From: RYN-428 sp035551995
Lineage (GTDB): Bacteria > Planctomycetota > Phycisphaerae > Tepidisphaerales > Tepidisphaeraceae
Reading direction: 5' to 3'
Assembly (NCBI GenBank): GCA_035551995.1
Contig: DASZME010000049.1
Location: 1 to 35,722 of the forward strand
DNA: 35,722 bases
The translations under genes were made by a program, and so were the position numbers. The notes below the pieces were generated by a model. That model ran no database searches and was not told the origin of the DNA. It worked only from the letters and a program-made list of their open reading frames with translations. This document shows positions 17,183 through 23,942 of the stretch, piece after piece (positions within the stretch are counted from its first letter, which is position 1; every line of letters starts with the position of its first letter).

Positions 17183-17839
17183 TTATTTTTTCTCCGCCGG
17201 CGCCGTGTTTGGCGCCGAGTCCGCGGCGGGATCGGCGAGCGTCGCCAGCTTATCTTTGGGCGTGAATTTCAACGATTCGGAATTGACGCAGAATCGCAAT
17301 CCGGTAGGACGCGGGCCGTCTTCGAACACATGGCCCAGATGACAATCGCACCGGGCGCAGAGGATTTCCGTCCGCGCCATGCCGAAGCTGCGATCGACAT
17401 GCTCGACGACATTCTCCTTAGCCACCGGCTGAAAAAAGCTCGGCCATCCGGTTCCCGACTGGAACTTGGAGCTCGACGAAAAGAGGGGCAATCCGCAGCA
17501 AACGCAGGTGTAAACGCCCTCCAAATGATTGTCGAGCAAGTTTCCGCAGAACGGGGCTTCGGTCCCCTTGGCCCGGGCAACCTCGTATTGTTTGGGGGTG
17601 AGCTGTTTCTTCCATTGCTCATCGGTCTTGACGACCCGAGGCTCTTCAATTGGCCCGACCAATTCACCGGCCCGATTGAAAACCTTGACTTTGACCGTCG
17701 AATTCATGGCCGTGGCCTCCTTGTCTGATGGCGTGGGGGAACCGGCTTGCCCGTCGGCGTCGGCGCGGCTGCACCCGGCGCCGGCCAACACTCCCAGCGC
17801 CGCGATTCCCTCGAAGATAAATAGACGTCTGCTTTGCAT
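17183..17839 (-). CDS. msrB: Peptide-methionine (R)-S-oxide reductase, exported lipoprotein form
   Basis: This enzyme reduces the R form of methionine sulfoxide in oxidised proteins. It is 218 residues long. After a signal sequence, the MsrB domain spans about residues 60-195. Two zinc CxxC pairs are present (CVCC near 111, CARC near 160), the catalytic cysteine is in LRFCVNSESL (about 179), and FQSGTGWPSFFQP is the substrate-site block. The N terminus MQSRRLFIFEGIAALGVLAG ends in a lipobox (LAGAGC), so the enzyme is probably a lipid-anchored extracytoplasmic protein; SRRLFI also resembles a twin-arginine motif. The ATG at 17839 is preferred to the TTG at 17851 because GGAG stands six bases before it. 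It lies about 25 bases after thiC on the same strand and is probably co-transcribed. Confidence 0.94.
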   Translation of the reverse strand: MQSRRLFIFEGIAALGVLAGAGCSRADADGQAGSPTPSDKEATAMNSTVKVKVFNRAGELVGPIEEPRVVKTDEQWKKQLTPKQYEVARAKGTEAPFCGNLLDNHLEGVYTCVCCGLPLFSSSSKFQSGTGWPSFFQPVAKENVVEHVDRSFGMARTEILCARCDCHLGHVFEDGPRPTGLRFCVNSESLKFTPKDKLATLADPAADSAPNTAPAEKK

Positions 17840-17864
17840 CCGAACCTCCAACGATGACGAAGGA

Positions 17865-19601
17865 TTATAGGCCGCCTTCGTTAACGGTCACGCCATGCGC
17901 CTTGAGGGTGTTCACCTGCACCAGCTTTGCCGCGCCGGGATCGGCGACCTTGTCGCTGTGACAATCGGCCTTCTTTCCCTTGTGCGCGAGTTTATGAATT
18001 TCGTCGGCGGAGAGCACGCCGCGCTGTTTGAGGATGTCGGCGCCGGCGGCGGTCACGCCGGGCGAGGCGATCGCTCGCTTTTGGGGTTGGGATTCGGAAT
18101 CCTTGCCGCTGTAGAATTCGACGATTTCCTTGCTGATTCTCACGCTGCACCAATCGTGTCCGCACATGGCGCAGAAGTCGGTGTCCACTTCCAGGTCTTC
18201 GTCGTGATACGCGCGGGCAAGCTCGGGATCAAACGAGAGATCGAAATGTTTTTGCCAGTTCAGGGCCGCCCGGGCCTTGGTCAGCTCGTCGTCGCGGTCG
18301 CGGGCGCCGGGAATTCCAAGCGCCACGTCGGCCGCGTGAGCCGCGATCTTATAGGCCACGCACCCTTGCTTCACGTCATCTTTTTTCGGCAGGCCCAGAT
18401 GTTCCTTTGGGGTGACGTAGCAGAGCATGCTGGCGCCGTGATAACCGGCGGAGGTGGCGCCGATGCAACTGGTGATGTGGTCATAGCCGGGAAAAATATC
18501 CGTCACCAGCGGCCCCAGAACGTAAAACGGAGCGCCATGGCAGAGCTTGCGCTGAAGCTTCATGTTGTATTCGATCTGATCGAACGGCACATGACCCGGA
18601 CCTTCCACCATCACCTGCACGCCCTTCGCCCACGCCCGCTCGGTCAGGTCTCCAAGCGTGGCCAATTCACGAAGCTGCGCTTCGTCCGAGGCGTCGGCCA
18701 ATCCGCCGGGGCGAAGGCCGTCCCCGAGGCTGAAGCTCACGTCATATTCGCGCATGATATCGCAAATATCGTCGAAGATTTCGTACATCGGATTCTGTTT
18801 GTCGTGAGTGAGCATCCACTTGGCCAGCAGCGATCCGCCGCGCGAGACGATGCCGATCAGGCGTTTCCTGACGAACGGCAGATGCTCTCGAAGCACGCCG
18901 GCGTGAATGGTGAAATAATCGACGCCCTGCTTCGCCTGTTTTTCCAGCTCTTTCAGGATAACGTCGTAACTGAGGTCTTCGATCGTCCGCCCGATGATCA
19001 TCGAATAGATCGGCACGGTCCCGATGGGAACGGTCGAATTCCGAATGATCGCCTCCCGGCATTCGTCCAAGTTGCCGCCGGTGGAAAGATCCATCACCGT
19101 GTCGGCCCCCCACTTCTCGGCCCATTTTAATTTTTCGACTTCTTCGTGCGTGCCCGATGAAACCGGCGACGCTCCCATGTTCGCGTTGATCTTTGTGAGC
19201 GACGCCCGCCCGATCGCCATCGGCTCGAGCTTATATCCCAGATGCACTTTGTTGGCCGGCACGATCATCCGTCCCGCCGCCACTTCCCCCCGAATCTGTT
19301 CCGGCGACAAATGTGGCTCGCGCAGCGCCACCCGTTTCATCTCGGGACTGACCCGTCCCGATCGGGCTTCTTCCAGTTGCGTTTTGCCCTCGTGATCGCG
19401 CCGCGAGCAAAAATCCATCGCCGTCAGATCGGAAACGCCCGGCATTCCCGGCGTGTCCGGCGAACTATACGTATACGGCGTTCCTACCCGCCCCGCATTG
19501 GCAAAAGACCCCGGCGTCGTCCCCTGCCGATCCGTGGACGGATTATCCCCCACCGGCGGAAGCGAATATGATCGATCGGACGCAACACGCGAAGAATTCA
19601 T
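17865..19601 (-). CDS. thiC: Phosphomethylpyrimidine synthase
   Basis: This radical SAM enzyme turns aminoimidazole ribotide into hydroxymethylpyrimidine phosphate for thiamine synthesis. Its length of 578 residues is typical. The C-terminal cluster motif CAMCGHDWC (C-x2-C-x4-C, about residues 478-486) binds the [4Fe-4S] centre. Other family blocks are MGASPVSSGTHEEVEKLKWA, WGADTVMDLSTGGNLDECR, FSLGDGLRPGGLADA, EGPGHVPFDQIEYNM and CYVTPKEHLGLP. The ATG at 19601 has GGAG six bases upstream, and a TPP riboswitch sits 75 bases before it, so the enzyme should be shut off when thiamine pyrophosphate is plentiful. The first about 60 residues are Ser/Pro-rich, as in other long ThiC proteins. Confidence 0.98.
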   Translation of the reverse strand: MNSSRVASDRSYSLPPVGDNPSTDRQGTTPGSFANAGRVGTPYTYSSPDTPGMPGVSDLTAMDFCSRRDHEGKTQLEEARSGRVSPEMKRVALREPHLSPEQIRGEVAAGRMIVPANKVHLGYKLEPMAIGRASLTKINANMGASPVSSGTHEEVEKLKWAEKWGADTVMDLSTGGNLDECREAIIRNSTVPIGTVPIYSMIIGRTIEDLSYDVILKELEKQAKQGVDYFTIHAGVLREHLPFVRKRLIGIVSRGGSLLAKWMLTHDKQNPMYEIFDDICDIMREYDVSFSLGDGLRPGGLADASDEAQLRELATLGDLTERAWAKGVQVMVEGPGHVPFDQIEYNMKLQRKLCHGAPFYVLGPLVTDIFPGYDHITSCIGATSAGYHGASMLCYVTPKEHLGLPKKDDVKQGCVAYKIAAHAADVALGIPGARDRDDELTKARAALNWQKHFDLSFDPELARAYHDEDLEVDTDFCAMCGHDWCSVRISKEIVEFYSGKDSESQPQKRAIASPGVTAAGADILKQRGVLSADEIHKLAHKGKKADCHSDKVADPGAAKLVQVNTLKAHGVTVNEGGL

Positions 19602-19676
19602 GGCAACTCCTGCAAATGCAATTTAAGCGGCGCGACGAAAGCGAGATGGGGACAGAAGATCTGCCGGGCCATTCGC

Positions 19677-19756
19677 TTCCCTACGCCGGTACAAGCCGGA
19701 TCAGGTTCCAAGGGTTTCGTCTCAGGCCGGCGTTCTTAAAGCCGGCCACCCCTAGC
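19677..19756 (-). ncRNA. TPP riboswitch (THI box)
   Basis: Read on the minus strand, the element runs GCTAGGGGTGGCC, then CGGCCTGAGACGAAACCC, then TTGGAACCTGATCCGG and CCGGCGTAGGGAA. These are the conserved GGGG-start, CUGAGA, ACC(C)UUGGAACCUGAUC and CGUAGGGAA parts of the thiamine pyrophosphate aptamer. It ends 75 bases before the thiC start codon. The following leader contains the thiC ribosome binding site, so translational control is possible, but I cannot decide between translational and transcriptional control. Confidence 0.95.
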
Positions 19757-20019
19757 GAACATGTGGCAGTGTAGGCGAAACGCCGATGGGAGTGAAGCGG
19801 CGGTGGCGATTATGAATTCCCGAGCGACCGCGCGGCTGCCGCGCGCCTTGCCACACGGGATCGAATTCGCCAAAGTTCGCGGTCACTCGCGCGAGATCGG
19901 ATTCCGAACATGAGTCAGCGATAATTCCGGCGAACTTGAGCTAACGCATCATACGCACATCGCGATGCGCGTCCCCCGTTCATCCGACTCCAATTTCAGA
20001 TGATCTTGTCCGCAGCCCA

Positions 20020-20241
20020 ATGCGCGGCTACCCTATGTTCATGACCGCAGTGGCCGCGAAATTGTTGCAGGATTTCCAGAGCCTTGCTCCCGAGGAGCAG
20101 CTGCTCGTTCGCGAACACGTGGTGTCCATGCCCGAAAGTGTTCAGCGTCAGGCATTGGAACGGTTGCGCGGCGCCAGCGAGGGAAAGAAACTCGTCGCGA
20201 GGCTGCTGGAAGATCGTGCCGGGGAAGGCGCCGGTGGCTGA
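20020..20241 (+). CDS. Putative antitoxin of a VapBC-like locus
   Basis: This is a small protein of up to 73 residues, mainly predicted helical (AVAAKLLQDFQSLAPEEQLL, PESVQRQALERLRG), ending in a charged tail. I do not recognise a DNA-binding family such as AbrB or RHH in it. It is called an antitoxin from position only: its stop overlaps the GTG start of a PIN-domain toxin frame by eight bases, the usual arrangement of these pairs. In-frame ATGs at 20020, 20035 and 20041 are all possible, and none has a clear ribosome binding site. If the toxin is dead, this gene may be a relic too. Confidence 0.55.
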   Translation: MRGYPMFMTAVAAKLLQDFQSLAPEEQLLVREHVVSMPESVQRQALERLRGASEGKKLVARLLEDRAGEGAGG

Positions 20242-20645
20242 CGCTTTTGTCCTCGATACATCCGCGATTTTGACTCTTTACCGACGATGAATCCGGCGCC
20301 GACGAGGTGCAAAATTACATTGCGGACGCCATCGCCGGGCGCAACCACCTTTACGGCTTATTCGTGAGTCTCGCCGAGGTGCAATACATCACGCTACAGG
20401 AAGAGGGCGAATTGACGGCCAGCCAGCGGCTGGCCGATATCAACGCGCTTCCCATTCGGTGGATCCATTCAGACGCGGCCCTGTGCAGCGAAGCCGCGAA
20501 ATATAAAGCGGCCCACAAGATATCATTCGCGGATTCAGTTGTCGCCGCGACCGCGCTTCGATTTGGCGCGACGCTTATTCACAAAGGTCCGGAATTCCTT
20601 GCGCTGGCGCCGGGTCTGAAACAGAAGATGCTGCCGCCGAAATAA
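20234..20645 (+). pseudogene. Frameshifted PIN-domain toxin (VapC-like)
   Basis: The frame from GTG 20234 gives VADAFVLDTSAILTLYRR and stops at TGA 20288-20290. The next frame continues the same protein (ESGADEVQNYIADAI...) to 20645, so one base is extra, or two are missing, around 20282-20290. PIN ribonucleases cut RNA with three to four acidic residues. Here the first Asp (VLDTSA), the Glu in LAEVQYI and the Asp in ISFADSVVAATAL are present, but the fourth position reads HKGPEF where related toxins usually have HKDPEF, so an acidic residue is also lost. Sequencing error could explain the frameshift but not the Asp-to-Gly change. The toxin is probably inactive. Confidence 0.75.
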
Positions 20646-20749
20646 AGTACGCACAGAGCGGCGGCGGGCACATCGTGGACCTTTGGCGAGGATGCCGTCG
20701 GAGCGAATGCGGGAACGTCCGGTGAAATCGGCGTGTTTAAAATATCGCC

Positions 20750-21169
20750 ATGATTCAACTTTTGTCATATGCCGAAGGTCCCGATCCGGAGGACTCGAGC
20801 TTGCGCGTCGTGGTCATCGCGCTGGCGATCATCGGCGTGATCGGTCTGCTGGCGGCGATTCCGGCGGCGGTGGCGCGACGCCGCCTTCATCGTCACCGCG
20901 AGGGAATCGTCGCCGCGCTGCTTTTGTGGGCGGTGCTGTCGGCGGGAAGCGCGATCTTTGCCGTCAATGCCCAAACAACCTACGCCAGGGAATACAACCG
21001 GCGAATCATGAGCGGGTATTTCGATCCGCGAGATACGGCCGATGCGCCCGAATTGCCGTGGGCGCTGTGGATCGCACTGATGGCGGCTTACGCGGGCGTC
21101 ATGGTTTGGATCTGGTCGGGAGCGCCCTTTACGCCGCAAGGATCGGATCCTACGGCCGCGGATCGGTAA
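20750..21169 (+). CDS. Small membrane protein of unknown function
   Basis: This is a predicted inner-membrane protein of 139 residues with three hydrophobic segments: VVVIALAIIGVIGLLAAIPA (about 20-39), IVAALLLWAVLSAGSAIFAV (about 53-72) and ALWIALMAAYAGVMVWIW (about 106-123). A basic RRRLHRHR cluster lies between the first two. I recognise no family. The ATG at 20750 lacks a clear ribosome binding site, which lowers confidence in the exact start. The last 20 bases overlap the convergent gene at 21150. Confidence 0.6.
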   Translation: MIQLLSYAEGPDPEDSSLRVVVIALAIIGVIGLLAAIPAAVARRRLHRHREGIVAALLLWAVLSAGSAIFAVNAQTTYAREYNRRIMSGYFDPRDTADAPELPWALWIALMAAYAGVMVWIWSGAPFTPQGSDPTAADR

Positions 21170-22520
21170 ACGAGATCGACTTGAGCCTGACGCGCGCGGG
21201 CGCGGCAGGTTTCAAGACGGGATCGAAGCGCAAACCGGTGATGGCGCCGACGTATCTCGGTGAGTGTGAAAGATCGACTTCATAAGTATGGAAGGCGTTG
21301 TCGGGGTTGACGGGGAACGAAATCGTCTTTTCCTCGGAAAAGCGATCGTCGGCGGCGGTTTTCCATCGAATTCGCGCGACGGGCGCGGTGGCGTCGAACG
21401 CCGCCTCGATTTTAATTTTCGGAGACCCGGCGGCATACCAAAAACCGTCCGGGCTGATGCACTGCGGATCGGGGCCGGTCGTGTGGATGTCGAGTTGGCC
21501 GTGAAGGGGCAGGCCGTTGTCGGAAGCGTCGTGGTAGGACCAGTGCCGGCGGTCTTTGTCGAAATGAAAACTCGGCGCCGACGGGCGCGTGGCGTGGGCG
21601 TAGACGTAGGTTCGGATCTCGTCGAGAGAGCCGAGGATCAGGACGTATGTGTAGTGGTATTCGATGTTGCTGTCGAGGATTTCCAATTGCGTGGGGGAGA
21701 GATAGCCCGTGGGAGAGTCCCCGGCGCCGCCGGCCCCGGGCTTTCCGGCAAAGCCGCCGCTGAAACGGAAAATGGCCGGTTCCCAGACGCCAAGGCCGCG
21801 GTCGTGATCGTTGACGAGGGCGGCCCAGTTCTCGGTGGCGCGAAATTCGGTCCATGGCATTTTCGGCGGGATCTGCGTGAGGGCGTCGGTGGTGAAGGGT
21901 TTGTCGCCGGTGTAGGTCATCAGCCGCCACCAGGGGGCGTTGGTGTAGATGGCGGGGAGTTCCTGAAGGCGCGCGGGATATTGCGTGACGTCGGACCGAT
22001 GATTGATAAGCGTGCAATCGGCGCGGACCGTGTTGGCGTCGAGTGATAATCGCGATTCAAAGAGGCATTGGCCGGGGACGTTGTTCAGCGGCCATTGCAT
22101 CGGAACGCACTTGATGTAAATGGATTTGCCGTCGTTGCGACATTCGATGGTTTTGGAGCGATTCTTAAAGTGGTCGCCGGATTGGATGGGATTCCAGCCA
22201 AGGCCGCGCCATTGCGGGGCGGGTTGTTTTCCTTCGGGGGTGAAGGGGATCGGCCCGGAATAAAACGACATTTGAATTTCCCGGCCCAGGTCCCAGCTGT
22301 TGACGAGATTCGCGTTGTCGGCGGACGTGGAGAGCCAGGTGATGGCGCCGCCCAGATCGAGATCGACGCCGAGGCGAATGGAGCCGTTGTCGAGATAGGA
22401 TATTCCGGAGAGCGGTTGGGTTGACGGGGCGGCGAAAGAGACGCGGATCGAAAAGGAGAAGAACGCGAGCACGATCGCCAAGCATGACGATTGACTCGAT
22501 TTGATCGTCAAGTCCGTCAT
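21150..22520 (-). CDS. Secreted protein of unknown function
   Basis: This is an exported protein of 456 residues. The N terminus has a hydrophobic signal segment (SCLAIVLAFFSFSIRVSFA) with a likely cleavage after SFA. The mature part starts with a short beta-rich stretch (SYLDNGSIRLGVDLDLGGAI) reminiscent of aldose-1-epimerase-like beta-sandwich folds, but no catalytic histidine pair of mutarotases can be placed. The C-terminal 100 residues (for example NAFHTYEVDLSHSPRY and ITGLRFDPV) look like a beta-sandwich carbohydrate-binding module. It may act on or bind a glycan, but this is an inference. The start at 22520 is preferred over 22583 because it places the signal segment at the N terminus. 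The next gene upstream on the strand encodes another secreted protein. Confidence 0.72.
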   Translation of the reverse strand: MTDLTIKSSQSSCLAIVLAFFSFSIRVSFAAPSTQPLSGISYLDNGSIRLGVDLDLGGAITWLSTSADNANLVNSWDLGREIQMSFYSGPIPFTPEGKQPAPQWRGLGWNPIQSGDHFKNRSKTIECRNDGKSIYIKCVPMQWPLNNVPGQCLFESRLSLDANTVRADCTLINHRSDVTQYPARLQELPAIYTNAPWWRLMTYTGDKPFTTDALTQIPPKMPWTEFRATENWAALVNDHDRGLGVWEPAIFRFSGGFAGKPGAGGAGDSPTGYLSPTQLEILDSNIEYHYTYVLILGSLDEIRTYVYAHATRPSAPSFHFDKDRRHWSYHDASDNGLPLHGQLDIHTTGPDPQCISPDGFWYAAGSPKIKIEAAFDATAPVARIRWKTAADDRFSEEKTISFPVNPDNAFHTYEVDLSHSPRYVGAITGLRFDPVLKPAAPARVRLKSISFTDPRP

Positions 22521-22631
22521 TAAAATCTCAGGGACGATTACCCGAAAGAGCTTGCTTTCCGCGTGCGAAGCGGCCGAACGCAAACGTCGGACGTTGAGAC
22601 TGACCCGTTGGATCGCGGCCGATCGTTCTCG

Positions 22632-23639
22632 TTATTTCAAGCCTGAAGGCACGCCATACGCGATTTGATTTATTCCCAGGCCCGGCATCGGCTGTTCACC
22701 TTTTTCCCACTTGATCCCGTCGGTGGAGGCGAACATTTTTCCCGGCCAGCCGGAGCCGAGGAAAAGCGAACCGTCGGTCCAGAGGATGCCGCACGGAATC
22801 GGCTTGCCAAGGGGTTTCCAGGCGACGCCGTCGGGAGAGGTATAAGTTCCTTTCTTGGCGGTGAGGTAGAATTCCTTTCCGGTCCAGACGACTCGATCAA
22901 AGGCGTCGGCGGGAGACGCCGCGCCTCGGGTCCATCTTTGACCGTCGCCAGAGGTGTAGAGCGCATCGGTGGAAACGAGAAGAAACTTGCCGCCGCCGAA
23001 ACAGAGGCTTCTCACCGGCGGCAGATCGACGGAGAAACTGGCGGTGGTTTGGCCGTCGTGGCTGGTGAAACACCACCAGGTTTTTTGGTCCTTGTTGGCG
23101 TTGCCCATGAATACGAAATTTCCGGGAGACGCCGCCGCGTGGCGAAACCAAAAGGCCCAGCCGGGCAGTTCTTTGGGTAATTCGACCTTGGCGCCGAGAC
23201 TCCAATTTTCGCCGTCGTCGGAATAGATCAGTTGTTTGTCGGGGGCGCCGGCGACGAAGCGGCTGCCGTCGAAGAGAATGGGGCTGATGCGGAATTGCAT
23301 CTTTTTCACTTCGCGCCACTTCGCGCCGTCGGTGGAAATCAGGATGTGGCCGGCCTGCGTATCGCGTGACCATCCGCCGCCGCCGACGGCGACGAATTTA
23401 CCTTTGCCGAAAACGACGCTGATCAGGTTATTGCTGTCGTCTTCGCCCTTGTCGACCCACTGCTGCACGTTTTGCCAGGTCATTCCGTCGCGCGACGACA
23501 TTCGGCGTCCGCCGTACCCGACCGCGACGAAAACGCCGGGGCGCACGGATGACGCCGGTGTATCGCCGACGACGACGGCCGAAAAAAAAGCGATCATCGT
23601 CAGGGCGATCGAAGCGAACGGAATTGCAGTGCGGTTCAT
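22632..23639 (-). CDS. Secreted beta-propeller protein (BNR/sialidase-like repeats)
   Basis: This is an exported protein of 335 residues. After a signal peptide (IALTMIAFFSAVVVGDTPA), residues about 34-330 are made of repeats of the type S-x-DG-x-x-W (RMSSRDGMTWQNV, ILISTDGAKWREV, LIYSDDGENWSLG, YTSGDGQRWTRG, TYTSPDGVAWKPL, MFASTDGIKWEKG). These are the Asp-box/BNR turns of sialidase-type propellers, about six to seven blades. No sialidase active-site arginine triad or FRIP motif can be placed, so it is probably a binding or scaffold protein. AGGA is followed nine bases later by the ATG at 23639, a good start. Confidence 0.82.
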   Translation of the reverse strand: MNRTAIPFASIALTMIAFFSAVVVGDTPASSVRPGVFVAVGYGGRRMSSRDGMTWQNVQQWVDKGEDDSNNLISVVFGKGKFVAVGGGGWSRDTQAGHILISTDGAKWREVKKMQFRISPILFDGSRFVAGAPDKQLIYSDDGENWSLGAKVELPKELPGWAFWFRHAAASPGNFVFMGNANKDQKTWWCFTSHDGQTTASFSVDLPPVRSLCFGGGKFLLVSTDALYTSGDGQRWTRGAASPADAFDRVVWTGKEFYLTAKKGTYTSPDGVAWKPLGKPIPCGILWTDGSLFLGSGWPGKMFASTDGIKWEKGEQPMPGLGINQIAYGVPSGLK

Positions 23640-23942
23640 CGGTCGATTCCTCAGTGAAACTAATCCATGGGCAGGAATACAAGCGACACGCGCTCGACGA
23701 CGATCGCTCTACGCGTCGGAAAGGCAGCGACGAATTCGATTGGCACATCGCCGCGCACGCGTTGAAACGAAGACTCGTTGACGCCCTTCCCGAAGATCCT
23801 ACCGGCCGGCAGGCGGCGCGTTGTGCCCTGGACGGCGCCGCGCCGGCCGTGAATCAACCCGGCAACGTAAAACCCCGGGGCTCGCGATTGCAAGCCCCGG
23901 GGGAAGAAACGTTAGTGGTGGTCGGCGCGGTCGCGACGATCC
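23640..23942. other. Intergenic region with a terminator, no gene
   Basis: The region lies between two minus-strand genes. Next to the stop of the large LEPR-type gene it holds a strong intrinsic terminator (23869-23902). The remainder should contain the promoter of the BNR protein gene. Open frames here are short, lack ribosome binding sites and resemble nothing. Confidence 0.6.
23869..23902 (-). terminator. Intrinsic terminator of the FG-GAP/LEPR-type gene
   Basis: A perfect ten-base-pair stem, CCCCGGGGCT (23873-23882) with AGCCCCGGGG (23893-23902), closes over a ten-base loop. On the minus strand it is followed by TTTTACG. It begins about 40 bases after the stop at 23943, as expected for a Rho-independent terminator in that direction. 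Confidence 0.85.

Noticed and set aside
20276..20290. Programmed +1 frameshift in the PIN gene
   Set aside because: The CGA CGA TGA site is not a known slippery sequence, there is no upstream SD-like stimulator as in prfB, and the gene has a second defect; decay or error is simpler.
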